DNA of 12,801 nt from Spirochaetales bacterium (GTDB lineage Bacteria; Spirochaetota; Spirochaetia; Sphaerochaetales; Sphaerochaetaceae): positions 1 to 12,801 of the forward strand of contig JAAYQY010000264.1 in NCBI GenBank assembly GCA_012519125.1. The letters run 5' to 3'. A program made the position numbers and the translations under genes. Shown one piece after another: positions 6,041 through 12,801 of the stretch (position 1 is the stretch's first letter; the number at the start of each line of letters is the position of its first letter). Under the pieces are notes generated by a model. That model was not told where the DNA came from and ran no database searches. It worked only from the letters and a program-made list of their open reading frames with translations.

Positions 6041-7675
6041 GTGGCAGAGATATATGTAAGTGGGCATCGGAACCCAGATATGGACAGCATCTGCGCTGCC
6101 TACAGTTATGCATTTCTGAAAAACAAACTGGATCCGAGCAATACCTACTTGCCGGTCAGATGCGGTAACCTCAACGATGCTACCAAAGCCCAGTTTGAAC
6201 GACTGAACTTAGTTCCACCCCCCTTCATCAAGGATGTACGGACCAAGGTCTCTGCGGTAAGCAGAAATGCCCAGAGCACTGTCCAGATAACCGACCCGGT
6301 CTACACACTCGTTTCTTTTTATGGATCTACAAGCCGCAGTTCGGTCGTCCCCGTCATGGAGGGGGATCAGTACCGTGGTCTGCTGAGTGTCGACGAGGTG
6401 AGCAGCTTCATCCTCAAGGAGAACAGCGGAAAGCGTCCGATCTACCACTTTGTAGTGGATAATTTTCCCAAAGTCCTGAAGGGTTCCTTTCTGCGAAAAG
6501 GAGAGATGCCAAGCTTCGATGCTCCGATCATGGTAGGGGCCATGCGCTACACGGTTTTCTGCAAACACATGGAAGCCTTGGAAGGACAGGCCCCAATATT
6601 GGTAGTCGGTGATAGGGAAGACCATATCCGTAAAGCTATCGAATTACAGATTCCGGCTATCGTTCTTACAGGAATTGAACAGGAAGTCACCAGCAATGTC
6701 GATTGGGACAGCTATAAGGGAACCGTATTTCTGAGTGCTTTGGATACAGCGGAGTCGCTGCGTCTCTTGCGTTTGAGCGTTCCTGTGGAAAAGCTCATGG
6801 TACAGAACCCACCCAGCCTGCAAGCTGACAGCCTGTTTGATGAGGCTAGGGACATTCTTGCCGACAGCGAGTTCAGGGGACTTCCTGTCTTTGATGGGGA
6901 TTCCTATCTTGGCTATGTCACCCGGCGTTGCTTTTTGGAAAAACCCAAGACCAAGCTGATCATGGTGGACCACAATGAGAATGAGCAGGGAGTTCCGGGT
7001 ATCGATGAGGCTGAGGTGGTTGAGATCATCGACCATCACCGCCTCGGCGCCGCCAAGACCCGCAATCCCATCTTCATCTGCTGCGAGCCGTTGGGATCGA
7101 CCTGCACCATCATTTACAAACTGTTTTTGCGAAACGATGTCGAGATACCTGCCCACCTTGCACGGGTGCTGCTCAGTGGAATTGTCAGTGACACCATCAT
7201 GCTCAAGAGTCCTACCACTACCTTCGAAGACTATACGGCGGTTCAGGATCTCTTGGCACTCGGCCAGGTTCCGGATATGCGGACCTTCGGCGAGACTATG
7301 TTCCGTAGCGGCGCTTCCCTTGCAAAAGAGACACCGAAGAAGATGCTTGAGGCAGACTTCAAGCATTACAAGGAACTGGGAGTCAGCTTTGGCATCGGCC
7401 AATGCGAGGTTACCACCCTCACCGATGTTGATGATTACAAGGATGCATACCTTGCAGAGCTTGAGAACCTCAAGCGCTCGCACGCTCTTGACTGGGCTTT
7501 GTTCCTGATCACCGATGTGGTGAAGGAGAGCAGCGTGCTGTTGATGACCAGCATGCCGATCATCGAGCGTAAACTAGCCTACAAGAAGATTGGGGAGGGC
7601 ATATTCAGCCTCCCTGGGGTTCTTTCACGAAAAAAGCAGTTGCTTCCTGAAGTGCTGAGAGTCTTGGAAGAGTAG
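6041..7675 (+). CDS. ppaC: Family II manganese-dependent inorganic pyrophosphatase with CBS and DRTGG domains
   Basis: A 544-residue cytoplasmic enzyme that hydrolyses pyrophosphate to phosphate. The DHH catalytic half is split by a regulatory insert. Catalytic residues visible: H9, D13 and D15 in GHRNPDMDS; D310-H in MVDHNENEQ; D331-H-H in IIDHHRLG; D384 in SGIVSDTIMLKSPT. The DHHA2 domain closes with SRKKQ at 529-533. Between residues of about 70 and 305 lie a first CBS motif (80-125), a DRTGG-like domain (about 150-245) and a second CBS motif (250-300). Family enzymes with this insert are known to be inhibited or activated by adenine nucleotides, and those with DRTGG also by diadenosine polyphosphates. 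The core enzyme is about 310 residues, so the extra length is the insert. GTG start with AGGAG six bases upstream. It ends one base from the rsh stop. Confidence 0.93.
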   Translation: MAEIYVSGHRNPDMDSICAAYSYAFLKNKLDPSNTYLPVRCGNLNDATKAQFERLNLVPPPFIKDVRTKVSAVSRNAQSTVQITDPVYTLVSFYGSTSRSSVVPVMEGDQYRGLLSVDEVSSFILKENSGKRPIYHFVVDNFPKVLKGSFLRKGEMPSFDAPIMVGAMRYTVFCKHMEALEGQAPILVVGDREDHIRKAIELQIPAIVLTGIEQEVTSNVDWDSYKGTVFLSALDTAESLRLLRLSVPVEKLMVQNPPSLQADSLFDEARDILADSEFRGLPVFDGDSYLGYVTRRCFLEKPKTKLIMVDHNENEQGVPGIDEAEVVEIIDHHRLGAAKTRNPIFICCEPLGSTCTIIYKLFLRNDVEIPAHLARVLLSGIVSDTIMLKSPTTTFEDYTAVQDLLALGQVPDMRTFGETMFRSGASLAKETPKKMLEADFKHYKELGVSFGIGQCEVTTLTDVDDYKDAYLAELENLKRSHALDWALFLITDVVKESSVLLMTSMPIIERKLAYKKIGEGIFSLPGVLSRKKQLLPEVLRVLEE

Positions 7676-7676
7676 G

Positions 7677-9707
7677 TTACTTCACCTCAGATATGGTGTT
7701 GATGCTCGGAATGGTCTTCAAGCTCTTGATGATCTTCTTGAAATCCTCTTCCTTCTCCACTTCCATGGTGAAGGTGCCCATGAGTTTGCCTTCCTCATCG
7801 TCATGAAGCCGTCCCTCGATCAGGTGGCCCTTGAACTTGCGCAGTGCTCCCTCAATCTCACCGAAGAGATCATAGGTCCGCTTGCTGGTGACGCTGAAGC
7901 GCTTGGTGAGTTTGGGGAACTCGGTCTCCCACTCCACCTCAATCGACCGATCTACCACTTCGCTCATGTTCTTCAGGTTCGGGCACTCACGTTTGTGCAC
8001 AATGACACCGCGACCTCGGCTGATGTATCCCACAATGTCATCACCGCGTACTGGTGAACAGCACTGGGCGATGTGTATCATCATGTTCTTCTCATCGCCG
8101 ACACGGAACTTCATCCGCTTTGCATCGAAGACCTGACGGACGATCTCATCCCCGTCGGCCAGCCCCGGTGGTGGTTGCGGCGGTTCTTGTTTTGGTGGCG
8201 GTTCGGGGGCCTTGCGCTTCGCAATGATGTCCTTGTCGATGAGGATGTTCTCATCGTACTTGTTCAGCCATGCTTTGATCTTCTTGCGTGCACTGCTGGT
8301 CTGGGCATATCGCAACCACTGCAGGTGAGGCCTGGCGTTGGGGCTGGTGAGAATTTCGATGACCTGCGTGTTTTTCAGCGGAGCGTTGAGCGGGATGATC
8401 GAGCCGTCCGCTTTAGCCCCGGTCGTATGGTTTCCGACCTCAGTGTGGATTTGGTAGGCAAAGTCCAGTGCGGTTGCGTTTGCAGAGAGCTCTACAATAT
8501 GCCCCTGCGGGGTGAAGACGTAGATGGTATCCTTGAGCAACTCGCCTTTGATGTCGTCCATGTAGGACTCACTGGTCTCAATCTCATTCGACCAGGTCTT
8601 GAGCTTGCTGATGATCTTTGAGAACTGTTCGTTGTCCAATTTCGACCATGATCCGCTGTCGCTGCCGGTATCGGCTTTGTAACTCCAGTGGGCGGCAACG
8701 CCATACTCTGCGGTGGAGTGCATCTCCTTGGTACGGATCTGGATTTCCAGCAGCTTGCCATCCAAGGCCATGACGGTGGTGTGCAGGCTCTGGTAGTTGT
8801 TCGCCTTGGGCATGGCGATGTAATCCTTGAATCTTCCTTCGATCGGGGGCCAGAGACGGTGTACCACTCCTAGGATGGTGTAGCACTCGGTTACGGTATT
8901 GCAAAGGATGCGCACTCCAAGGATATCGAAGATTTCGTCGATCTCCTTCTTGCGCTTTTTCATCTTCATGTAGACCGAGTAGGTGTGTTTGGCCCGGCTG
9001 GTGACCAGCACCTCACTGAGGTTCGCATCACCGCAGGCGCGATAGATGGACTTTTCCACACGATTGAGGTAGGCGTTCTGCTCGCTTTTCTTGCTCAACA
9101 GATACTCTTGGATGTAGTTGAAGGTATCTGGCTTGAGAATTTTCAGGCTCAAATCTTCCAGCTCATCCTTGAGCCAGGAGATACCCAAGCGGTCAGCCAA
9201 GGGGGCGAAGATGTCCAGGGTGTCGCCTGCAATCTCTCGTGCCCGTTCAGGGTTGAGATGCTGAAGCGTGCGCATGTTGTGCAGTTTGTCAGCCAGTTTG
9301 ATGATGATGACCCGGATATCCTTGCTCATGGCGAAGAACATCTTGCGGATGGTTTCCGCTTCCTGGACACTCTTGTTCATGGTCTTGAGGTTGGCTATCT
9401 TGGTCTCACCTTCGACCATATCGGCAACGGCGAGGCCAAAGATGGAGGCGAGTTCCTCGTGGGTTGTGTCGGTATCTTCCAGTGTGTCATGCAGCAAGCC
9501 TGCGCAGATGGTATCTGCATCCATCTTGAGCTGGATGAGTATCTCTCCTACTGCCAAGGGGTGGATGATGTATGGTTCCCCGCTCGCACGCTTTTGGTTC
9601 TCATGCTTGCTCGCAGAGAACGTGGCTGCTGCCAGGATCTTTTCCTGGTCGGCTTTGGGGTACTTGAAGGCTTTCTGGATGAACCGTTCGATCAGTTGCT
9701 CGTACAT
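7677..9707 (-). CDS. rsh: Bifunctional (p)ppGpp synthetase/hydrolase (RelA/SpoT homologue)
   Basis: A 676-residue stringent-response enzyme that makes and degrades the alarmone ppGpp. Domains in order: HD hydrolase with H49, H73-D74-TLE77-D78 and D140-N144; synthetase (about 235-345) with SRAKHTYS, D261 and GRFKDYIAMPK; TGS (about 393-455); a proline-rich linker (500-515); a CC/zinc-finger-like segment with C549-C550 and C575; and a C-terminal ACT domain (about 600-676). The intact HD motif and the RFKD form (not the EFDD of monofunctional RelA) point to both activities. It is shorter than the usual 720-740 residues because the helical region after TGS is reduced. I chose the ATG at 9707, with GGGGGGT seven bases upstream; a GTG at 9722 would add five residues. 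It overlaps the end of prmC by 16 bases, so translation is probably coupled. Confidence 0.94.
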   Translation of the reverse strand: MYEQLIERFIQKAFKYPKADQEKILAAATFSASKHENQKRASGEPYIIHPLAVGEILIQLKMDADTICAGLLHDTLEDTDTTHEELASIFGLAVADMVEGETKIANLKTMNKSVQEAETIRKMFFAMSKDIRVIIIKLADKLHNMRTLQHLNPERAREIAGDTLDIFAPLADRLGISWLKDELEDLSLKILKPDTFNYIQEYLLSKKSEQNAYLNRVEKSIYRACGDANLSEVLVTSRAKHTYSVYMKMKKRKKEIDEIFDILGVRILCNTVTECYTILGVVHRLWPPIEGRFKDYIAMPKANNYQSLHTTVMALDGKLLEIQIRTKEMHSTAEYGVAAHWSYKADTGSDSGSWSKLDNEQFSKIISKLKTWSNEIETSESYMDDIKGELLKDTIYVFTPQGHIVELSANATALDFAYQIHTEVGNHTTGAKADGSIIPLNAPLKNTQVIEILTSPNARPHLQWLRYAQTSSARKKIKAWLNKYDENILIDKDIIAKRKAPEPPPKQEPPQPPPGLADGDEIVRQVFDAKRMKFRVGDEKNMMIHIAQCCSPVRGDDIVGYISRGRGVIVHKRECPNLKNMSEVVDRSIEVEWETEFPKLTKRFSVTSKRTYDLFGEIEGALRKFKGHLIEGRLHDDEEGKLMGTFTMEVEKEEDFKKIIKSLKTIPSINTISEVK

Positions 9708-10549
9708 GCAAGAACCCCCCACACAACCCGCTCAAGAAACGCAAGGTCACGCACTCTGGCAACCTCTTCAAACCGATTGGCTTTCAGCAATGCTGCCACC
9801 TCGTTTGCCTGTCGGTAGTCACATTCAAGGAACAAAGCCCCTCCTTGGTTCAGGCGCTCAGTGCTCTGCTTTACCAAGGTCCGTATCAGGCCAAGACCAT
9901 CGTCCTCCTTGCCATCAAGGGCAAGCCTGGGTTCCCAGGCCACTTCCTTCGATACCTGATCACACCAGGTTTCCGTCAGGTAAGGGGGGTTGCTGACGAT
10001 GATATCATACTTTCCCTCAGCTGGGGAGAGCAGGTCTCCTTGCTTCAGCTGTACATCGGCTCCCAGCCTTTCTGCATTCGCTTTTGCCACCTCAAGTGCT
10101 CCAGAGCTGATGTCGGTCAGGGTGACGCGACATCCAAGTTCCAGAGCCAAGGTGATTCCGACCGCCCCGCTGCCGGTACAGACATCGATGATGGAGAGGG
10201 TGTTCCCCATCTTCCTTTTGCGGGCAAAGGCAAGGACTTGCTCTACGAGAATTTCGGTATCGGGCCGGGGGATAAGCACGCGCTCATCGACAGAGAAATC
10301 CCGTCCATAGAACTCTTTCGATCCCAAGATGTAGGCGATGGGACGGTGGGACAAGCGCATCTGGAGCAGCGTCTCGAGCGTAAGCAGATTCTCTTGGGTC
10401 AGCGGTTGGTCGTAGTTGAGCATCTGCTGGATCTGGTCCAAGCCGGTCACCTTCTCCAAGAGAAGGCGGGCATCGAGCTCAGCGCTCTGATCCAAAGAGC
10501 CGTCCTTGAGTCTGGAGGCAGTTGCTCGCTTCCATTGCTGGACGGTCAT
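9692..10549 (-). CDS. prmC: Peptide chain release factor N5-glutamine methyltransferase
   Basis: A 285-residue SAM-dependent methyltransferase that methylates the glutamine of the GGQ motif in release factors 1 and 2 and so improves termination. Visible: N-terminal helical release-factor-binding domain (1-75); the family signature from RPIAYILGSKEF (69-80) to LIPRPDTE (92-99); SAM-binding DVCTGSGAVG (122-131); acidic residue D146 of TDIS; and the catalytic NPPY (187-190). Length is normal (about 280). I chose the ATG at 10549 because GAGGTGG sits eight bases before it and overlaps the prfA stop; a GTG at 10558 would add three residues. It lies 10 bases after prfA, whose product is its substrate, and overlaps rsh. 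The last residues (LACTSN) are coded in the overlap region. Confidence 0.94.
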   Translation of the reverse strand: MTVQQWKRATASRLKDGSLDQSAELDARLLLEKVTGLDQIQQMLNYDQPLTQENLLTLETLLQMRLSHRPIAYILGSKEFYGRDFSVDERVLIPRPDTEILVEQVLAFARKRKMGNTLSIIDVCTGSGAVGITLALELGCRVTLTDISSGALEVAKANAERLGADVQLKQGDLLSPAEGKYDIIVSNPPYLTETWCDQVSKEVAWEPRLALDGKEDDGLGLIRTLVKQSTERLNQGGALFLECDYRQANEVAALLKANRFEEVARVRDLAFLERVVWGVLACTSN

Positions 10550-10559
10550 GCCAACCACC

Positions 10560-11624
10560 TCAGCTCTCCTTCAGGGCAGCCTCACCGGCGGCAATCTTCA
10601 GTGCTTCCACCACTTCATCAAGAGCCCCGGCCATGATCAGCTCGAGCTTGTAGAGTGTGAGGTTGATGCGGTGGTCGGTAAGACGATTCTGGGGGAAGTT
10701 GTAGGTGCGGATACGCTCACTGCGATCGCCTGAGCCTACCTGACTCTTGCGCGCTTCTGCCCGTTCGCGGTTCTTCTTCTCTTCTTCCAGGTCATAGAGG
10801 CGGCTTCTGAGCACCCTGAGGGCTTTTGCACGGTTCTTGATCTGACTCTTCTCATCCTGACAGATGACAACCAGACCGATGGGAAGGTGGGTGAGTCTTA
10901 CGGCACTGTCGGTGGTATTGACGCACTGTCCACCCGGGCCCCCGGCACGCATGACGTCGACCTTCAGATCTTCCTGGCGGATTTCGATGTCTGTCTCCTC
11001 AGCTTCAGGCAAGACGGCAACGGTTACTGCACTGGTGTGGATTCTCCCACCACTTTCAGTCTCCGGTACCCGCTGAACGCGATGAACGCCGCTCTCCCAG
11101 CGAAGGCTTCCATATACATCCTTACCGCTGATGGATACCACCAACTCCTTGTAGCCGCCGATACCAGTTTCGTTGGAGGAGAGGATTTCCATCTTCCACC
11201 CCTTGGCATCAGCAAAGTGGCTGTACATGCGAAAGAGGTTGGCAGCGAACAAGGCGGCTTCCTCCCCACCGGTACCGGCTCGGATTTCCATGATGATGTC
11301 CTTGCCTTCCAATGGGTCGGGGGGGATGAGGAGCATCTTCGTCTTCTGCTCGCTTTTCACCAAATGTGCTTCCAGTTCATGCAACTCCTCACGGGTAAGT
11401 TCGAGCATTTCCTGATCGTCTTCCTCTTTCAGGATCTGCTGGGCCTCGGCTATCTGCTTGATGAGGCTTTTCATGGTTTTCAGCTCATCAATGATGGGGG
11501 AGAGGTGGGAACGCTCCTGGTTGAGGCTTTTATACAGCTTCATGTCCTGCATGGTCTCAGGGCGACTGAGTTTTTCATCTATATCTGCGAGTTGTTTCTC
11601 ATACTCGGGCAGTTTTTTCAGCAT
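10560..11624 (-). CDS. prfA: Peptide chain release factor 1
   Basis: A 354-residue class I release factor that reads UAA and UAG and triggers release of the finished peptide. The tripeptide that reads the stop codon is P187-E-T189, the PxT type of RF1 rather than the SPF of RF2. The peptidyl-release motif GGQ is at 231-233 in [18 protein letters not shown]. The coiled N-terminal domain (1-100) and the [19 protein letters not shown] segment (301-319) are typical. The glutamine of GGQ is the expected target of the prmC product encoded next. The residue after GGQ is Cys, where His or Ser is more usual. The start is supported by AGGAG (11635-11631) six bases before the ATG. It is the first of three tightly spaced genes and 54 bases after the transporter gene. 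Confidence 0.96.
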   Translation of the reverse strand: MLKKLPEYEKQLADIDEKLSRPETMQDMKLYKSLNQERSHLSPIIDELKTMKSLIKQIAEAQQILKEEDDQEMLELTREELHELEAHLVKSEQKTKMLLIPPDPLEGKDIIMEIRAGTGGEEAALFAANLFRMYSHFADAKGWKMEILSSNETGIGGYKELVVSISGKDVYGSLRWESGVHRVQRVPETESGGRIHTSAVTVAVLPEAEETDIEIRQEDLKVDVMRAGGPGGQCVNTTDSAVRLTHLPIGLVVICQDEKSQIKNRAKALRVLRSRLYDLEEEKKNRERAEARKSQVGSGDRSERIRTYNFPQNRLTDHRINLTLYKLELIMAGALDEVVEALKIAAGEAALKES

Positions 11625-11630
11625 CGGTAT

Positions 11631-11649
11631 CTCCTAGGAGGAAAGTATA
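11631..11649 (-). promoter_or_regulatory. Palindromic ribosome site and possible -10 before prfA
   Basis: CTCCTAGGAG (11640-11631) is a perfect 10-base palindrome whose right half is the prfA ribosome site AGGAG. Just upstream on the - strand, TATACT (11649-11644) matches five of six -10 bases, but the spot 17 bases further up (TATGCA) is a poor -35. If used, transcription would begin inside the palindrome and give a leader of about 13 bases. Confidence 0.3.
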
Positions 11650-11678
11650 CAAAACAGGCCGCTCTTTGCATAGCGTTG

Positions 11679-12801
11679 CTAGATATCCAGTTGGGAAAGC
11701 AACAGCCTATTCTCTTCTACCTGTGCAGGACCCAGGCGGTTCATCTTCAAGAACAGGATGCCTCCTGCCACAAAGAAAAGGGCGGGGATCACCCCCATAT
11801 GCAAGCGGATGCCCCAGATGGCTTGGTCGCTGATTGCAATCGGGTCGAAGCCCGTAAGCTTGTGTACAGCAAAAAATACGATGGCTTGGCTTGCATAACT
11901 GAAACGCATGAAAAATGCCCTGATTCCGAGCACCACACCGTCATCGCGACGCTTTTGTTCAACAACCAGGCTATCGATGACATCGGCCATGGCAGGACTC
12001 ATGAAGGTCCAGAATCCTCCAAAGCCCAGTCCCCAAAGCCCCATCGCAACCATATAGGAAGTTGCGTTGGTGAGGAAGGTGAGCGGTACTGCAAAGAATG
12101 CAAGGACAAACGAACAGAGGATGAGCATGCGTTGGTTGTTCTTCAGTTTCTTGGCCACCCTTGTCCAGAGGAGTATGGAGATGAGTGTGCCTCCCAGCAT
12201 TCCTGCAAAGATGGGGGTTGCCTGGCTGCTCTTTGCTGCAAGGACATATTTGACGACATAGTTGATCGAGGCTGTCATGAGCATGCAACCGCTCTGGTAG
12301 AAGAAGAGCAAGAGGACGAAGGCGAGCAGGTTGCGACTCTTCAGGGCCCTGCGCATCTGGCTGAAGAAGGAGGGAGCCTGCTCGTGGTGCTGTTGCAGGG
12401 TGAAGCGGTTGATCATCTCCTTGGTCTCAAAGACGCCAAAGCTGACAAGCAGGGTTGCCAGCCCTGCGATGAGGGCGATGACCAGGGCACAGAGCGCATA
12501 GCTTGCCCGATCACCATAGGAGAAGAAGAGTGGTGGAATGATGAAACCACTGGCGATGCCGAGGACTCCGATGCCGGTCCCCACCGCTGCGGTGGTGGTA
12601 CGCTCTTTTTGACTGCGGAACTTGTCTGGATAGATGCTCTGGTAGTTCACTTCCCAGAGGCTGTACAGCCCATCATAGAGGCAAATGGTGAGTACCATCC
12701 AGAAAAAGACCGGAAGCGGCTTGCTTTTTGCATCCCAGCTCGTGGGAACAGAAAAGATGAGAATGAAAGCTACCGAGGAGAGCACAAGCCCGAGGATAAT
12801 C
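11679..12801 (-). CDS. GPH (MelB-type) sugar:cation symporter, 5' end missing
   Basis: The frame runs open to the right edge, so the start and about the first two membrane helices are outside the window; 373 residues are visible. I count ten hydrophobic segments, consistent with helices 3-12 of a 12-helix major facilitator protein. The loop after the second visible helix, WEVNYQSIYPDKFRSQKERT, resembles the conserved MelB-family loop with its ERT motif, and the loop after the sixth (TRVAKKLKNNQR) is the usual basic cytoplasmic turn. Members carry sugars, sugar acids or glycosides across the inner membrane with Na+ or H+. The substrate cannot be told. A GTG at 12785 is internal to a membrane helix and is not the start. 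The stop lies 54 bases before prfA on the same strand; cotranscription is possible because I see no terminator in the gap. Confidence 0.82.
   Translation of the reverse strand, partial: IILGLVLSSVAFILIFSVPTSWDAKSKPLPVFFWMVLTICLYDGLYSLWEVNYQSIYPDKFRSQKERTTTAAVGTGIGVLGIASGFIIPPLFFSYGDRASYALCALVIALIAGLATLLVSFGVFETKEMINRFTLQQHHEQAPSFFSQMRRALKSRNLLAFVLLLFFYQSGCMLMTASINYVVKYVLAAKSSQATPIFAGMLGGTLISILLWTRVAKKLKNNQRMLILCSFVLAFFAVPLTFLTNATSYMVAMGLWGLGFGGFWTFMSPAMADVIDSLVVEQKRRDDGVVLGIRAFFMRFSYASQAIVFFAVHKLTGFDPIAISDQAIWGIRLHMGVIPALFFVAGGILFLKMNRLGPAQVEENRLLLSQLDI

Noticed and set aside
5928..6113. N-terminal extension of rpiB to 6113
   Set aside because: The extra 62 residues resemble nothing in the family and run into the pyrophosphatase gene; the ATG at 5927 has a good ribosome site and the normal N-terminus.
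6644..7483. 279-codon open frame on the - strand inside the pyrophosphatase gene
   Set aside because: Antisense shadow; the + strand product has all family motifs.
8985..9818. 277-codon open frame on the + strand across rsh and prmC
   Set aside because: It spans the junction of two real genes on the opposite strand and has no family resemblance.
9845..10636. 263-codon open frame on the + strand across prmC and prfA
   Set aside because: Opposite strand of two confidently identified genes; shadow of their codon use.

Overview
The window reads as ordinary chromosomal DNA of a Gram-negative, fermentative bacterium, most likely a spirochaete of the Sphaerochaeta type. This is an inference. It rests on the tightly packed order prfA-prmC-rsh, which I recall from Borrelia (prfA, hemK/prmC, rel), on secreted proteins that look destined for an outer membrane, and on the general style of the proteins. 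The window is almost fully coding. It has ten complete protein genes, one gene cut at each edge, no RNA gene, no mobile element and no CRISPR array. No stretch above 300 bases lacks a gene; the longest gap is about 120 bases.

Left part, + strand (1-5484). The 3' end of gcvPB (glycine decarboxylase subunit 2) comes first, then a dihydropyrimidinase/hydantoinase-family amidohydrolase. After a 119-base gap with a strong hairpin and a candidate promoter, a four-gene run follows with almost no spacing. Its first gene encodes one polypeptide combining a HAD phosphatase with a cytidine deaminase. Then come a lipoprotein with two phospholipase D (HKD) motifs and two unrecognised secreted proteins. 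The fusion, beside a dihydropyrimidinase, suggests pyrimidine nucleotide salvage or breakdown. The last three genes concern the cell envelope.

Middle (5481-7675). rpiB (ribose-5-phosphate isomerase B) lies on the - strand and converges on the last secreted-protein gene, both using one CTAG for their stops. Divergent from rpiB is a family II, manganese-type inorganic pyrophosphatase with inserted CBS and DRTGG domains. Its probable promoter is overlapped by a near-perfect inverted repeat.

Right part, - strand (7677-12801). In transcription order: a GPH/MelB-type sugar symporter (5' end outside the window), prfA (release factor 1), prmC (methyltransferase acting on release factors) and rsh (bifunctional ppGpp synthetase/hydrolase). 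prfA, prmC and rsh are coupled by a 10-base gap and a 16-base overlap. rsh meets the pyrophosphatase gene tail to tail with one base between them. I found no wholly new system. The most unusual item is the phosphatase-cytidine deaminase fusion and its operon.
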